Assembly (NCBI GenBank): GCA_028826165.1
Contig: JAPDFW010000011.1
Location: forward strand, 65,001-129,000
Length of the DNA stretch: 64,000 bases
Reading direction: 5' to 3'
Source: Anaeramoeba ignava
Taxonomy: Eukaryota > Metamonada > Anaeramoebidae
The position numbers and the translations under genes were made by a program. Shown here in pieces: positions 25,619 to 38,260 of this stretch. The notes beneath the pieces are model-generated. The model had not been told where the DNA came from. It was given only the letters and a program-made list of their open reading frames with translations, and made no database searches. Position 1 is the stretch's first letter, and each line of letters begins with the position of its first letter.

Positions 25619-28600
25619 ATGGAACAAATTCAAAATTTATCAAAAATTTCAGAAATTGCAGAAAAAATCAAGAAATTATTTGAAGAGTCATCAGATTTAT
25701 TACAAGAAATATTAACTTCAATTTCCAAACAACAAGCGAATGAAAAAATCAAAACAACAGTTGAAGATTTCTCACAAAAAAAAGATGAATATTCAAAAAT
25801 AATTGAAGAATATCAAGAAGAATTTGATAAGGTTTTTACTGAAGATAACGAGATGAAGCAAAGCTTCCGAATAAAAGAAACTCTCCCAGTGTCCAAACTG
25901 GAGAATATCATCAAAATCATCACACAAGTTCTTGGCGGAGATCGTAAAATTTACTTGCAAGTCATTATGATGAAAAACGATATTACAAAACGTTGGAATA
26001 CAATTAATTCAAGACTGGAAAAATTGATAGAGCTATATCACGAACAAGAAAAGGAACTGAAGAAGCAAGATCAACAAAATCAAGACAACGAAGTTTACGA
26101 ACTTGAAGAAATGCTTGTTTCTCGCGAAAAAAGTTCTCAAACGGACAAAAATGACCCGGAAATTGTGGATCTTCGTAAAAAATTGATGGAAACCAAAAAA
26201 AAGTTTTTGGATAAGAAAACGAAAGAGACTGATCAGCAGAAGGTAAGAAGAGAAAGCTACGGTCTTGGTCCGCTTCCCCCTATTTGGATGGCAGCTCCCT
26301 TTTTGCTTGAAATTAAGCCTCCAAAACCACGTTTTTCAGAACAAGAAAATGAAAGTGAGAAAAATGAGGAGATAGAAGAAGCAAATGCGGAAATGACAGA
26401 GGAAAACTACGAAGAGAATCAAAAAGTGGAGAACGAGAGTAAGCAAGATAGCGAGATGGATCAAGGGAAGGAATATCAAGATCAAGAAGAATCAATGTCC
26501 AAAAAAAATTGGGAAAATCAAGAAAACTTTGAACAAAAAACAAACGAAAATCCGCAACAGAATCAGGAAACACGGACACAAATAAACGGACCAAATCCTG
26601 CGAAAATTATGGAGACGAATTCAGCGCAGAAAACAATACAAGAAACAAGTTATCAAGCGAGAAATGAGAATATAAACACGAACATTGTAAAAATGAATCC
26701 GATACAAAAGAAGGTTTCGGAGCCAATAAAAACGGCAATCGAGCAAGATCCGCCGCCTCCAAAGCCTCCGCCAAAACCGACGCCTCAAAGAACACCTGCA
26801 AATATACCAGTCAGAAAACCCAGGAATCCTAATGCGAACCAAGTACGAAAAATGGAATCCACAACAACGCAAAATAAGCCAAGAACACTGGCTCGTTTAT
26901 CGGGACCAAAAACAGCAAGAAGAGTTCCGCGAAAGAAACCCACGCATTATAAATCAAACTTTTCTCAAGACAAAACTGTGGATCTTCTTTTTGAATCTTC
27001 TCAAAAAAGTGACGTGAAAAATTACGAAACATTAAGGAAAAAAATACAAGATCCGCAAACATCGCCAATGGAAAGAAAAGAGGTCCAAGCGCCGCAAATA
27101 AAGCCAACAATAACAAGCACTGCACCCAAAAACATTGGGCAGGAATTAATCAACATAGTGGAGAAAGTGGCAAAACCCGAGGTGCAAGTTGAACCGGTGA
27201 AAAAACCGGTAATTAAAGTTGTCAAAGTGTTTCTAATTGACGGATCGTTTAAGACACTTCCGCTCAAAGAAAAAGATACGATCCAAGATCTGATTGGCTT
27301 ATTTATTACAAAAGCACGACTGCAAAATGTTGATGACTTTGTGATGGTGGAAAAGAAAGGATCTGCAGAAAGAATTTTGGCTCCAGAACTTAACGCTTAT
27401 TTCATAAGAAGCCACTGGGAAGATACCAAGGATGATTTCACTCGTTTTGTCTTCAAAAACTCGAAGGAAATCCGAAAAGAAAATGTCGTCGCAAATGAGG
27501 ACAAAATGATCACACGCGTGTATTTCGAAGATGGATCCTATAAAACAATTCCCGTGACAAAGAGAACCACTTGCGCTGATGTCACAAAGACAATGTGCCA
27601 GAAGATCTGGGTCACATCGCTCACTGAATTCGGGATTTTTGAAAAAAGAGAAAATGAAGAAGATCCAAGAATGTGTGAAGAAGATGAAAGGCCAATGGAT
27701 CTCCTCAAATACTGGGAAACAAACTCAGTCGACGCAATTCTTCTCTTCAAGGAAAGCGGTCTGATTTCCCCTGAAAAAACAAAAGTCCTCTGTAACGGAC
27801 TCTATGTCTCGCCAGAAATGGCAAAGCAAATGCAGCAAGAGATGGATCTAACAGGAATTAACCAGATGCCAATGCCACTCAATGCCAATGCAAATGTCAA
27901 TGCAAATGTCAACCTCCAAAACCAAAAGGGGAACAGACTGTCAAACCCAAAACCACTTAACGAAAATTCCCAAATAAATACATCAACCGTTCAAAAACGG
28001 AAACGGTCGACAAAAAAAAGGAGAAGAAGAAAAACCGTCTTTCGAAGGCGTTTTCATGGTTGAAAAAAAGCAAAACCAAAATAGAGAATCAAGATCATCC
28101 ACAAACAACAACAAATCAACCAGTCGCCAATGTTCAGCAAGTACAACAACAAGAAGCACCTGACGCTGGCGAGAATTCAGACAAGCTTCCTGTGATGTCG
28201 ATCCGCGGAGACAAAACAGGGTTTGTTGATATTTTCGATCCACAAACAAATGAGGCATCGCAGGCATATCTGTCGCTTCAAGGCACACGCGTTTACTTTT
28301 TCAAAGACTTCCAGTCCACACGCCCGTCAGGAAACTTTCTTCTCCTCAACGCATCCTTGACGCAAAAAGAGCTCTTTGGAAACAACCAATTTGTATTTAT
28401 TGTTTTAACAATGAACGGCGAGCAATTCCATTTCAAGTGCGATACAAAAGAAAATTGGGAGTCGTGGATTACGGAGATCAAGAAGAGAATAATCACCACT
28501 GGCGCGAAAAAAGATCCGCGGAAGGCGCTTGCAGAGGCGATTACGCGGGGGAAGTCAGGCATTTCTTCTATGAATCCGAAGATTTTAAGTCGAAAAAGAA

Positions 28601-29274
28601 TGGAAGAAATGCAACAACGAACATTTTTGAAATGGATCAATTACCATTTGGAGCATAGTAAGAGCAAGATCCGACCCGTGCAGAATATCGAGAAGGATCT
28701 CTGCGACGGTGTTGCATTAGCCAAGATAGTGGAAGACATCACAGGAGAGACACTGGGAAAAATTATTCCTGATCCAACAGCAATTTTCCAAAAAATGGCC
28801 AATCTCAGTGTTTTTCTCCAGTACCTTAAGTCCAAGGACATTGTTCTCTCCTTCATCTGCGAGGAGGATATTCTCGATGGTGCGGGAAAGAACTTGAACT
28901 TGTTGATCTGGAACTTGATATATCGTCTCGAAAATAACCTATCTCGTAACGAACTGCTTCAGTGGATTCGCGATTCTGTAAATGGTATCCCCGCTGTGGA
29001 TCTTAAATCCATCGAGAACTTCGACTCTTGCTTCAAGTCTGGTGTCTTGCTTAATGCTCTTCTCTTCTCAAAAGACAATTCTTTGCCTCAGCCTTCTTCT
29101 CTTCTTAATAATGATCCTCTTGATAATTTTAAATTGGCTTTTGATAATGCTTTTTCTAAGTTTATGATCCCAAAAATTCTTTCTCCTCAAGACTTTAAAA
29201 CAAGGCCTGATGAGAGATCTGTTATGGCTTATATGATTTTGATGAGGAAACAATTCAATCTTATGAAGAAATGA
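25619..29274 (+). CDS. RA-PH-CH-CH actin-binding scaffold protein
   Basis: An intronless gene in two overlapping frames: 25619-28063 and 28060-29274. One more A in the A8 run at 28012-28019 makes a single ~1215-aa protein. Order: coiled coils (1-160), an acidic and Pro/Gln-rich middle, two ubiquitin-like Ras-association-type folds (about 535-650 and 650-740; VFLIDGSFKTLPLKE and VYFEDGSYKTIPVTK), a PH domain (KTGFVDIFD...WESWITEIKKR), then two calponin-homology domains (FLKWINYHL...CDGVALAKIVEDI and LLQWIRDSVNGIP...GVLLNALL). RA-PH recalls the RIAM/lamellipodin module linking Ras/Rap signals to actin; the tandem CH pair is an actin-binding unit. The fusion looks unusual. If the break is real, these are two genes. 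Codons are GC-richer, suggesting strong expression. Confidence 0.85.
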
Positions 29275-29487
29275 TTTTTATCTTTTTATCTTTTTATCTT
29301 TTTATCTTCTTATCTTTTTAGTGTTTTTCTTAAATTGAATAATTATTTCTCATTTCTTCGTTTTTTGATCAAATTGAAAATTTCAAGAACAAAAACAAAA
29401 ACAAAAACAAAAACAAAAATAAATAATAATAATTAAAAGAGTGATTTTTGTTTTTATTATCATTTCTGCAATATTCTTTTTCAGAAA
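29275..29487. other. Convergent 3' gap
   Basis: 213 bp between the CH-protein stop and the E2 stop. TTTTTATC repeats (29278-29310) and a CAAAAA run are seen; no gene. Confidence 0.6.
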
Positions 29488-32400
29488 TTAAATTCCAATT
29501 GATTTTTCTGCATATTCTCTAACTTTTTTATTGTATGCTTTTCTGTTTTGAACGTATAATTTTGCAGCTTCTTGATTTGCAGGTGAATTTGGATTTGGAT
29601 CTGTTAATAAACTCTAATAGAAATTAAAATAGAAATTTAAATAGAAATTTAAATAGAAATTTAAATTAATTACTTGAATTGAAGTAAGAATTGTATCTAC
29701 AGTATAAACTGGAGACCATTGATTTTGGAGAATATCTAAACAAAGTTCGCCAGATGGAAATACTTTTTTTTTTAATTTAATTTGATTTTGATTTGATTTA
29801 ATTTGATTTAATTTGATTTAATTTTGATTTAATTTTAATTTAATTTGATTTGATTTAATTTGATTTGATTTAATTTAATTTGATTTGATTTAATTTAATT
29901 TGATTTAATTCGATTTAATTTGATTTAATTTGATTTAATTTGATTTGATTTTGATTTAATTTGATTTAATTTGATTTAATTTGATTTGATTTAATTTGAT
30001 TTAATTTAATTTGATTTATTTTGATTTGATTTAATTTAATTTAATTTAATTTAATTTGATTTAATTTAATTTGATTTGATTTAATTTAATTTAAATTGAT
30101 TTGATTTTAATTTAATTTAATTTAATTTGATTTTGATTTAAATTGATTTGATTTTAATTTAATTTAATTTAATTTTGATTTAATTTAATTTGATTTAATT
30201 TAATTTTAATTTAATTTTGATTTGATTTTGATTTGATTTTTTTTTGATTTTGATTTAATTCGATTTAATTTAATTTGATTTAATTTAATTTGATTTAATT
30301 TGATTTAATTTGATTTAATTTGATTTAATTTGATTTTGATTTGATTTGATTTGATTTGATTTAATTTGATTTAATTTGATTTAATTTGATTTAATTTGAT
30401 TTAATTTAAATTGATTTGATTTAATTTGATTTGATTTAATTTGATTTAATTTAATTTGATTTAATTTAATTTAATTTAATTTGATTTAATTTGATTTGAT
30501 TTAATTTGATTTGATTTGATTTAATTTAATTTAATTTGATTTAATTTTAATTTGATTTAATTTAATTTGATTTAATTTAATTTAATTTGATTTAATTTGA
30601 TTTAATTTTGATTTAATTTGATTTAATTTGATTTAATTTGATTTAATTTGATTTTGATTTGATTTAATTTTGATTTGATTTAATTTGATTTGATTTGATT
30701 TGATTTTTGATTTTGATTTAATTTGATTTAATTTGATTTGATTTAATTTTAATTTGTTTTTTTTTTTACTATTTGGATGAAACATTTGAGTAACAAATTT
30801 AACTCTTGGAGGTTTTGAAGGATATTCTTGAGGGAATGATAATTTGAGAGAGAAAATTCCTCCTTCTAAATTTAAAATTAATTAAAATTGAAATTAAAAT
30901 TAAATTAAAATTGAATTTAAAATTGTATTTAAACTTGAAATTAAACTTGAATTTAAACTTGAATTTAAAATTGAAATTAAAATTAAATTTAAACTTGAAA
31001 TTAAACTTGAAATTAAACTTGAATTTAAAATTTAATTTAAAATTGAATTTAAAATTGAATTTAAAATTAAATTTAAAATTGAATTTAAAATTGAAATTAA
31101 AATTGAATTTAAAATTGAATTTAAACTTGTATTTAAACTTGAATTTAAACTTGAAATTAAAATTGAATTTAAACTTGAATTTAAAATTGAATTTAAAATT
31201 GAATTTAAAATTAAATTTAAAATTGAAATTAAAATTGAAATTAAAATTGTATTTAAACTTGAAATTAAAATTAAATTTAAACTTGAATTTAAACTTGAAA
31301 TTAAAATTGTATTTAAACTTGAATTTAAAATTGAAATTAAACTTGAATTTAAACTTGAATTTAAAATTAAAATTAAAATTGAAATTAAAATTAAATTTAA
31401 ACTTGAATTTAAACTTGAATTTAAACTTGAAATTAAACTTAAATTTAAACTTGAATTTAAACTTGAATTTAAAATTGAATTTAAAATTAAATTTAAAATT
31501 AAAATTAAAATTGAAATTAAAATTAAATTTAAAATTAAAATTAAACTTGTATTTAAAATTAAATTTAAAATTGAAATTAAACTTGAAATTAAAATTAAAT
31601 TTAAACTTGAAATTAAAATTAAATTTAAACTTGAAATTAAACTTGAATTTAAACTTGAATTTAAACTTGAATTTAAACTTGAATTTAAAATTGAATTTAA
31701 AATTAAATTTAAACTTGAATTTAAACTTGTATTTAAAATTGAATTTAAACTTGAATTTAAAATTGAAATTAAACTAAATTTAAACTTGAAATTAAAATTG
31801 AATTTAAAATTGAATTTAAAATTAAATTTAAACTTGAATTTAAACTTGAATTTAAACTTGTATTTAAAATTAAATTTAAAATTAAAATTAAACTTGAATT
31901 TAAAATTGAATTTAAAATTGAAATTAAAATTGAATTTAAAATTGAATTTAAAATTGAATTTAAAATTGAATTTAAAATTGAATTTAAAATTAAATTTAAA
32001 CTTGAAATTAAACTTGAATTTAAACTTGTATTTAAACTTGAAATTAAAATTAAATTTAAACTTGAATTTAAACTTGAATTTAAACTTGAATTTAAAATTG
32101 AATTTAAAATTGAAATTAAAATTGAATTTAAAATTGAATTTAAAATTGAAATTAAAATTGAATTTAAAATTGAATTTAAACTTAAATTTAAACTTGAATT
32201 TAAAATTGAATTTAAACTTGAATTTAAAATTGAAATTAAACTTGAATTTAAAATTGAATTTAAAATTGAATTTAAAATTGAAATTAAAATTGAATTTAAA
32301 CTTGAATTTAAAATTGAATTTAAAATTGAATTTAAACTTGAATTTAAAATTGAATTTAAAATTGAATTTAAAATTGAATTTAAAATTGAAATTAAACTTG

Positions 32401-32882
32401 AAATTAAAATTGAATTTAAACTTGAAATTAAAATTAAATTTAAACTTGAATTTAAACTTGTATTTAAACTTGTATTTAAAATTGAATTTAAAATTGAAAT
32501 TTAAAATTAAATTTAAACTTGAATTTAAACTTGTATTTAAACTTGAATTTAAAATTAAATTTAAACTTGAAATTAAACTTGAATTTAAACTTGAAATTAA
32601 AATTGTATTGATTTTATTTTATACCAAAAGGTGTTTCTTCAGGTCCTGTAATTATTGCTTCCCATAGAAAAATATTATCATCAACGATACCTGCAGATAT
32701 TCCCTAAATTAAATTGAATAAATTAAAATGAATAAATTAAAATGAATAAATTAAAATTAAAATTAAAATTAAAATTAAAATCAAATTCGAAATTAAAATT
32801 AATTTTTTTGTACTGAAGGAGGATTTGTTGTCATTGCTTTTAAATCATTTTGTAATCTAATAAAAGAAGGAGATAAATTCAT
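29488..32882 (-). CDS. RAD6/UBE2A-like E2 ubiquitin-conjugating enzyme
   Basis: Five exons (32814-32882, 32625-32703, 30770-30865, 29674-29762, 29488-29613), all GT-AG with matching phases. The total of 459 nt gives 152 aa, the usual RAD6 length. Core motifs: [51 protein letters not shown], and active-site Cys in [14 protein letters not shown], then TILTSIQSLL and NPNSPAN. RAD6-type E2s ubiquitinate histone H2B and PCNA and serve N-degron ligases. Only 459 of 3395 bp is coding: intron 2 (30866-32624) and intron 3 (29763-30769) are pure, different repeats. It shares a 159-bp divergent promoter with adenosine kinase. Confidence 0.95.
29770..30757. repeat. (TTTGATTTAA)n array in E2 intron 3
   Basis: About 990 bp of TTTGATTTAA, TTTGATT and TTTAA units, with no other content. 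It nearly fills the intron between its GT and AG. Confidence 0.95.
30872..32612. repeat. (AAACTTGAATTT / AAAATTGAATTT)n array in E2 intron 2
   Basis: About 1.74 kb of 12-bp units built from two 6-mers (AATTTA/AAATTA and AACTTG/AAATTG/AAATTA). It reads as an open N/K-L frame on the plus strand, which is an artefact. Confidence 0.95.
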
Positions 32883-33041
32883 TTTATATTTTTTTAATTT
32901 TTTATTTTTTTAATTTTTAATTTTAAAAAACAAATCGGAAAAAAAAAAAAAATGAAAAATAAAAGGAGAAAAAAAAAATAATTTTTTTTAATTTAAAAAA
33001 AAAAGCAAAATCATTTTTTTCTTTTTTAAAATTAAAAAAAG
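32883..33041. promoter_or_regulatory. Divergent promoter spacer, E2 / adenosine kinase
   Basis: 159 bp. AAAATGAAAAATAAAAGG (32951-32968) faces the E2 gene. AAAAAGCAAAATCATTTTTTTC (33000-33021) faces the kinase gene, 21 bp before its ATG. Confidence 0.5.
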
Positions 33042-34127
33042 ATGGAGGATTTATTAATGGGATTAGGAAATCCGTTATTGGATATTTCAGCAGATGTAGA
33101 AGAAGACATTTTCCAGAAATACGATTTAAAACCAGCTAACGCAATTCTTGCTGAAGAAAAGCATATTCCACTTTACAAGGAGTTAGTTGAGAATTACAAA
33201 GTCAGTTACATTGCTGGAGGAGCGACACAGAACAGCATTCGCGTAGCTCAATGGTTGCTTCAAAGTGAGAACTCCACAACATACTTAGGCTGCGTCGGCA
33301 AAGACAACTTTGGTGAGGAACTGGAAAAGGCTGCAAAACAAGATGGACTTCTTCCGTTATACCAAAAGATCGACACACATCAAACCGGAACATGTGCAGT
33401 CCTTGTGCACAAAAACGAACGTTCTTTGGTCGCAAATTTGGGCGCTGCGAACCACTTCAAAATTACCCATTTGGAGGATCCAGTCGTGAAGAAACACTTC
33501 GAGAACTCGCTTGTCTTCTATTCTGCCGGCTTTTTTATCACCGTATCTCCAGACACCCTTTTCAAAATGGCAAAATTCGCCGCGGAAAATGACCGTGTGT
33601 TCTGCATGAATCTTTCTGCTACCTTTCTTATGCAAGGCCCCTTCTGGGAAACAATGCAGAAGTTGATTCCCTATTGGGACATTATTTTTGGAAACGAAAC
33701 AGAATTTGTTGCTTTTGGAAAAGCAATGAAAATTATCGGCCAAGACGAATCCGAGGAATCCGCGCTTTCCAAAATCAAGGATGTCATGAAAGCTCTTGCC
33801 GAAATGCCAAAAATTAATTCCAAAATGCCACGTGGCGTTATTGCAACCCAAGGAAAAAATCCTACTCTTGTTTACTTTAAGGATTATAAAGACGAGGTCG
33901 TCGAATTCCCTGTTGAACTTTGTCCAAAAGAAGAGTTCGTTGATACTAATGGTGCTGGTGATTCTTTTGTTGGTGGTTTCCTTGCTCAATATTCTCTTAT
34001 GAAAAAGAATAAAAAACCTATTTCAATTCCTGATTGTGTCAAGGCTGCTCATTATGCTGCTGGTTATATCATTAGAAGAAGCGGTTGTTCTTTTTCTGGA
34101 AAGCCTAATTTCGAACTTCTTAAATAA
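33042..34127 (+). CDS. Adenosine kinase
   Basis: Intronless, 361 aa, full length for the pfkB-family adenosine kinase. Visible: MGLGNPLLDISADV at the N-terminus, YIAGGATQNSIRVAQW (first pfkB signature), GCVGKDNFGEEL, FYSAGFFITVSPDTL, and the second pfkB signature with the catalytic Asp, EFVDTNGAGDSFVGGFLAQ. It phosphorylates adenosine to AMP with ATP: purine salvage and clearing of adenosine made by methylation cycles. Codons are much GC-richer than in flanking genes, consistent with high expression. The ATG lies 21 bp from the AGCAAAATCATTTTT motif. Confidence 0.97.
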   Translation: MEDLLMGLGNPLLDISADVEEDIFQKYDLKPANAILAEEKHIPLYKELVENYKVSYIAGGATQNSIRVAQWLLQSENSTTYLGCVGKDNFGEELEKAAKQDGLLPLYQKIDTHQTGTCAVLVHKNERSLVANLGAANHFKITHLEDPVVKKHFENSLVFYSAGFFITVSPDTLFKMAKFAAENDRVFCMNLSATFLMQGPFWETMQKLIPYWDIIFGNETEFVAFGKAMKIIGQDESEESALSKIKDVMKALAEMPKINSKMPRGVIATQGKNPTLVYFKDYKDEVVEFPVELCPKEEFVDTNGAGDSFVGGFLAQYSLMKKNKKPISIPDCVKAAHYAAGYIIRRSGCSFSGKPNFELLK

Positions 34128-34134
34128 ATTACAA

Positions 34135-34935
34135 TCCGAAAATCAATTCAAAATTCATTTAAAATCAATTTAAAAATTTAATTCAAAAATCAAAATCAAT
34201 TTAAAAATCAAAATCAATTTAAAAATTTAATTCAAAATCCAAATCAAAATCAAAATCAAAATCAAAATCAAAATCAAAATCAAAATCAAAATCAAAATCA
34301 AAATCAAAATCAAAATTAATTTAAAAATCAAAATCAAAATTAATTTAAAAATCAAAATCAAAATCAAAATCAAAATCAAAATCAAAATCAAAATCCAAAT
34401 CAAATTCAAAAATCAAAATCAAAATCAAAATCAATTTAAAAATTTAATCCAAAAATCAAAATCAAAATCAAAATCAAAATCAAAATCAAAATCAAAATCA
34501 ATTTAAAAATTTAATTCAAAAATAAAATTAAAAATCAAAATCAAAATCAAAATCAAAATCAAAATCAAAATCAAAATCAAAATTAATTTAAAAATCAAAA
34601 TCAAAATCAAATCAAAATCCAAATCAAAATCAAATTCAAAATCAAAATCAAAATTAATTTAAAAATCAAAATCAAAATTAATTTAAAAATCAAAATCAAA
34701 ATTAATTTAAAAATCAAAATCAAAATCAAAATCAAAATCAAAATCAAAATTAATTTAAAAATCAAAATCAAAATTAATTTAAAAATCAAAATCAAAATAA
34801 AAATCAAAATCAAAATCAAAATCAAAATCAAAATCAATTTAAAAATTTAATTCAAAAATCAAAATAAAAATCAAAATCCAAAAATCAAAATCAAAATAAA
34901 AATCAATTTAAAAATTTAATCCAAAAAATTAACAA
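34135..34935. repeat. (AAAATC)n intergenic array
   Basis: About 800 bp of AAAATC hexamers interrupted by AATTTAAAAATTTAATTC blocks, between the adenosine kinase stop and the 3' flank of the Rab gene. No gene is seen here or up to 35142, which is AT-rich with poly-T runs. Confidence 0.92.
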
Positions 34936-35142
34936 ATAAATCCAAATCCAAAAAAAAAATTTATTCTTTCTTTTGTGTGTTTTTTTCTTTTTATTTTTTT
35001 AATCATTTCTGAATTTGTTTAATAATTTGTAAATATAAAATTTTGATAATAAATTATTTGATTCTAAATTTTTTTTTTCAAAACAAAAAAAACAAAAATT
35101 TAACTAATTTCACTTTGAATTTTTAATTAAGAAAAATTGTTT

Positions 35143-38115
35143 TTAACAACAATGAGATCTGCCTTTTTTATCTAAAGCTATAGTTTCTTCTTTCTTTTTA
35201 TTTGCACTTTAAAATTTTTGATTTAAAAGTAATTTAATTTAAAAATAATTTAATTTAAAGGTAATTTGATTTAAAAGAGATTTGATTTAAAAATAATTTA
35301 ATTTAAAAGTAATTTAATTTAAAAGTAATTTAATTTAAAAGTAATTTAATTTAAAAGTAATTTAATTTAAAAGTAATTTGATTTAAAAGTAATTTGATTT
35401 AAAAGTAATTTAATTTAAAAATAATTTAATTTAAAAGTAATTTAATTTAAAAGTAATTTAATTTAAAAGTAATTTGATTTAAAAGTAATTTAATTTAAAA
35501 ATAATTTAATTTAAAAGTAATTTAATTTAAAAGTAATTTAATTTAAAAGTAATTTGATTTAAAAGAGATTTAATTTAAAAGTAATTTAATTTAAAAGTAA
35601 TTTGATTTAAAAGTAATTTAATTTAAAAGTAATTTGATTTAAAAATAATTTGATTTAAAAGTAATTTAATTTAAAAGTAATTTGGTTTAAAAATAATTTG
35701 GTTTAAAAATAATTTGATTTAAAAATAATTTAATTTAAAAGTAATTTGATTTAAAAATAATTTGATTTAAAAGTAATTTAATTTAAAAGTAATTTGATTT
35801 AAAAGTAATTTGATTTAAAAGTAATTTGATTTAAAAGTAATTTGATTTAAAAGTAATTTGATTTAAAAAGTAATTTGATTTAAAAGTAATTTAATTTAAA
35901 AGTAATTTAATTTAAAAGTAATTTAATTTAAAAATAATTTGATTTAAAAATAATTTGATTTAAAAATAATTTAATTTAAAAGTAATTTGATTTAAAAATA
36001 ATTTGATTTAAAAGTAATTTGATTTAAAAATAATTTGGTTTAAAAGTAATTTGATTTAAAAGTAATTTGGTTTAAAAGAGATTTGATTTAAAAAAGATTT
36101 TTAAAGGAGTTGAATTTAAAGAGAATTTGATTTATAATTAAATTATTTATTGAATAATTTACCTTTTCAAAGTATTTTTTGCTAAAATATGAAAAGCCTC
36201 TTTAATATTTTCACCAGTTTTGGCACTAACTTCAAGAAAAGGACAATTTTGAGTTTGAGCAAAATTCTATTTTAATATTTTAATATTTATTTTTATTATT
36301 TAATTTAATATTTTTATTATTTAAAAACAAACTTCTCCTTCACTAAAAGAAACTTGTCTTTGTTCTTCAAGATCCTTTTTATTAGCAATTAAAATAAGTT
36401 GTGTATCTTCTGGAGCAGAAGAATTAATCTCTACAAACCATTCTGAAAGTTGAGAAAAACTCTCCTTATTTGTTAAATCATAAGTAATCATAATTCCATC
36501 TGCTGTTCTATAATAAGTATTAGTTATTGATCGAAATTTTTCTTGACCTAATAAATTAACCAATTATTAAATTATTAAATTATTAATTAATAAAAATAAA
36601 TTATAAATTATTAAATTATAAAATAAATTATTAATTATTAAATTATTAAATTATTAAATTATAAATTATTAAATTATTAATTATTAAATTAATCAATTAT
36701 TAAATTAATCAATTATTAAATTAATCAATTATTAATTTATTAAATTATAAATTATTAAATTATTAATTTATAATTTATTTAATTATTAAATTATAAATTA
36801 TTAAATTATTAAATTATTAAATTATTAATTAATTTATTAAATTATTAAATTATTAATTTATTAAATTATTAAATTATTAAATTATTAAATTATTAATTTA
36901 TTAAATTATTAAATTATTAAATTATTAAATTATTAAAATTATTAAATTATTAAATTATTAAATTATTAAATTATTAAATAATCAATTATTATTAAATTAT
37001 AAAATTAATCAATTATTAAATTATAAAAATTAATCAATTATTAAATTATAAATTATTAAATTATTAAATTATTAAATAATCAATTATTAAATTATAAAAT
37101 TAATCAATTATTAAATTATTAAATTATTAAAATTATTAAATTATAAATTATTAAATTATTAAATTATTAAATTATAAATTATTAAATTATAAATTAATCA
37201 ATTATAAATTATTAAATTAATCAATTATTAATTATAAAATTATTAAAATTATTAATTATAAATTATTAAATTATTAATTTATTAAATTATTAAATTATTA
37301 AATTATTAAATTATTAAATTATTAAATTATTAAATTATTAAAATTAAATTATTAAATTATTAAATTATTAAATTATTAAATTATTAATTTATAAATTATT
37401 TAATTATTAAATTAATCAATTATTAATTATAAAATTATTAAATTTATTAAATTATAAATTATTAAATTATTAAATTATTAAATTATTAAATTATTAAATT
37501 ATTAAATTATAAATTATTAAATTATAATTTTATTAATTTATTCAATTATTAAATTATTAAATTATTAAATTATTAAATTATTAAATTATTAAATTATTAA
37601 ATTATCAATTATTAAATTATTAAATTATTAAATTATTAAATTATTAAATTATAATTTATTAATTATAAATTATTAAATTATTAAATTATTAAATTATAAA
37701 AATAATAAAAATAAATTATAAAAATAATAAAAATAAATTATAAAAATAATAAAAATAAATTATAAAAATAATACCTGCTGTATCCCACTTTAGTTTTTTA
37801 AATTGAAAAGTTTTTTTTAAATTAAATTTTTAAATTAAATTTTTAAATTAAATTTTTTTTAAATTAAATTTTTAAATTAAATTTTTAAATTAAATTTTTA
37901 AATTAAATTTTTTTTAATTGTACAATTTGTAATTTAATTGGCTTTTTATGTATAATAATATCTGCAAACCGAAAATCTACTCCTATTGTTGAATCAGTTT
38001 CTGTTCGAAATTTTGATTCACAAAAATTTAAAAGAACACAACTTTTACCAACATTTGAATCTCCAACTATTAAAATTTTTAATACTCTTGATGAATTTGA
38101 TTGATTGAATTCCAT
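35143..38115 (-). CDS. Rab-family small GTPase
   Basis: Five exons (37924-38115, 37775-37787, 36333-36547, 36163-36266, 35143-35206) add to 588 nt, 195 aa, with all phases closing. G1 GDSNVGKSC, switch I Thr in STIGVDF, G3 WDTAGQEKF, G4 NKKD, G5 EVSAKTG; the C-terminus GRSHCC is a double-cysteine geranylgeranylation signal. The Rab1/8/35 branch fits best (FRSITNTYYRTADGIMITYD); the exact subfamily is not assigned. It would direct vesicle transport. Exon 2 is only 13 nt and encodes WDTAG. Introns 2 (~1.2 kb) and 4 (~0.95 kb) are tandem repeats of different types. The ATG at 38115 follows a TTTTTTCATTTTTTTTC upstream motif. Confidence 0.94.
35210..36120. repeat. 17-bp (AAAAGTAATTTGATTTA)n array in Rab intron 4
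   Basis: About 53 units of AAAAGTAATTT(A/G)ATTTA with small variants (AAAATAATTTG, AAAGAGATTTG). It fills the last intron. Confidence 0.95.
36555..37770. repeat. (TTAAATTA)n array in Rab intron 2
   Basis: About 1.2 kb of AAATTATT/TTAAATTA words with AATCAATT interruptions; at the right end an (AAAAATAATAAAAATAAATTAT)n repeat of 4 copies. Confidence 0.93.
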
Positions 38116-38157
38116 TTCCAAAGAAAAGAAAAAAATTGAAAAGAAATTGAAAAGAAA

Positions 38158-38184
38158 AAAAATGAAAAAATTTTTTTTGCTTTA
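38158..38184 (-). promoter_or_regulatory. Upstream motif, Rab gene
   Basis: In gene sense AAAGCAAAAAAAATTTTTTCATTTTTTTTC, 40-70 bp before the ATG at 38115. It has the same AGCAAAA + TTTTTTCATTTTTT pairing as the ADK and RhoGAP upstream regions. Confidence 0.5.
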
Positions 38185-38260
38185 ATTTTTTAATTTATAA
38201 TTCTCAAATCAAAATTCTTTCTTTTTAAATCACATTTTAAAAAAAAAATTGAAATTAAAA

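Noticed and set aside
30911-32667. Long plus-strand ORFs rich in N/K-L (288 and 293 aa).
   Set aside because: They are readings of the 12-bp array in the E2 intron; composition is only repeat-derived, with no start context or homology.
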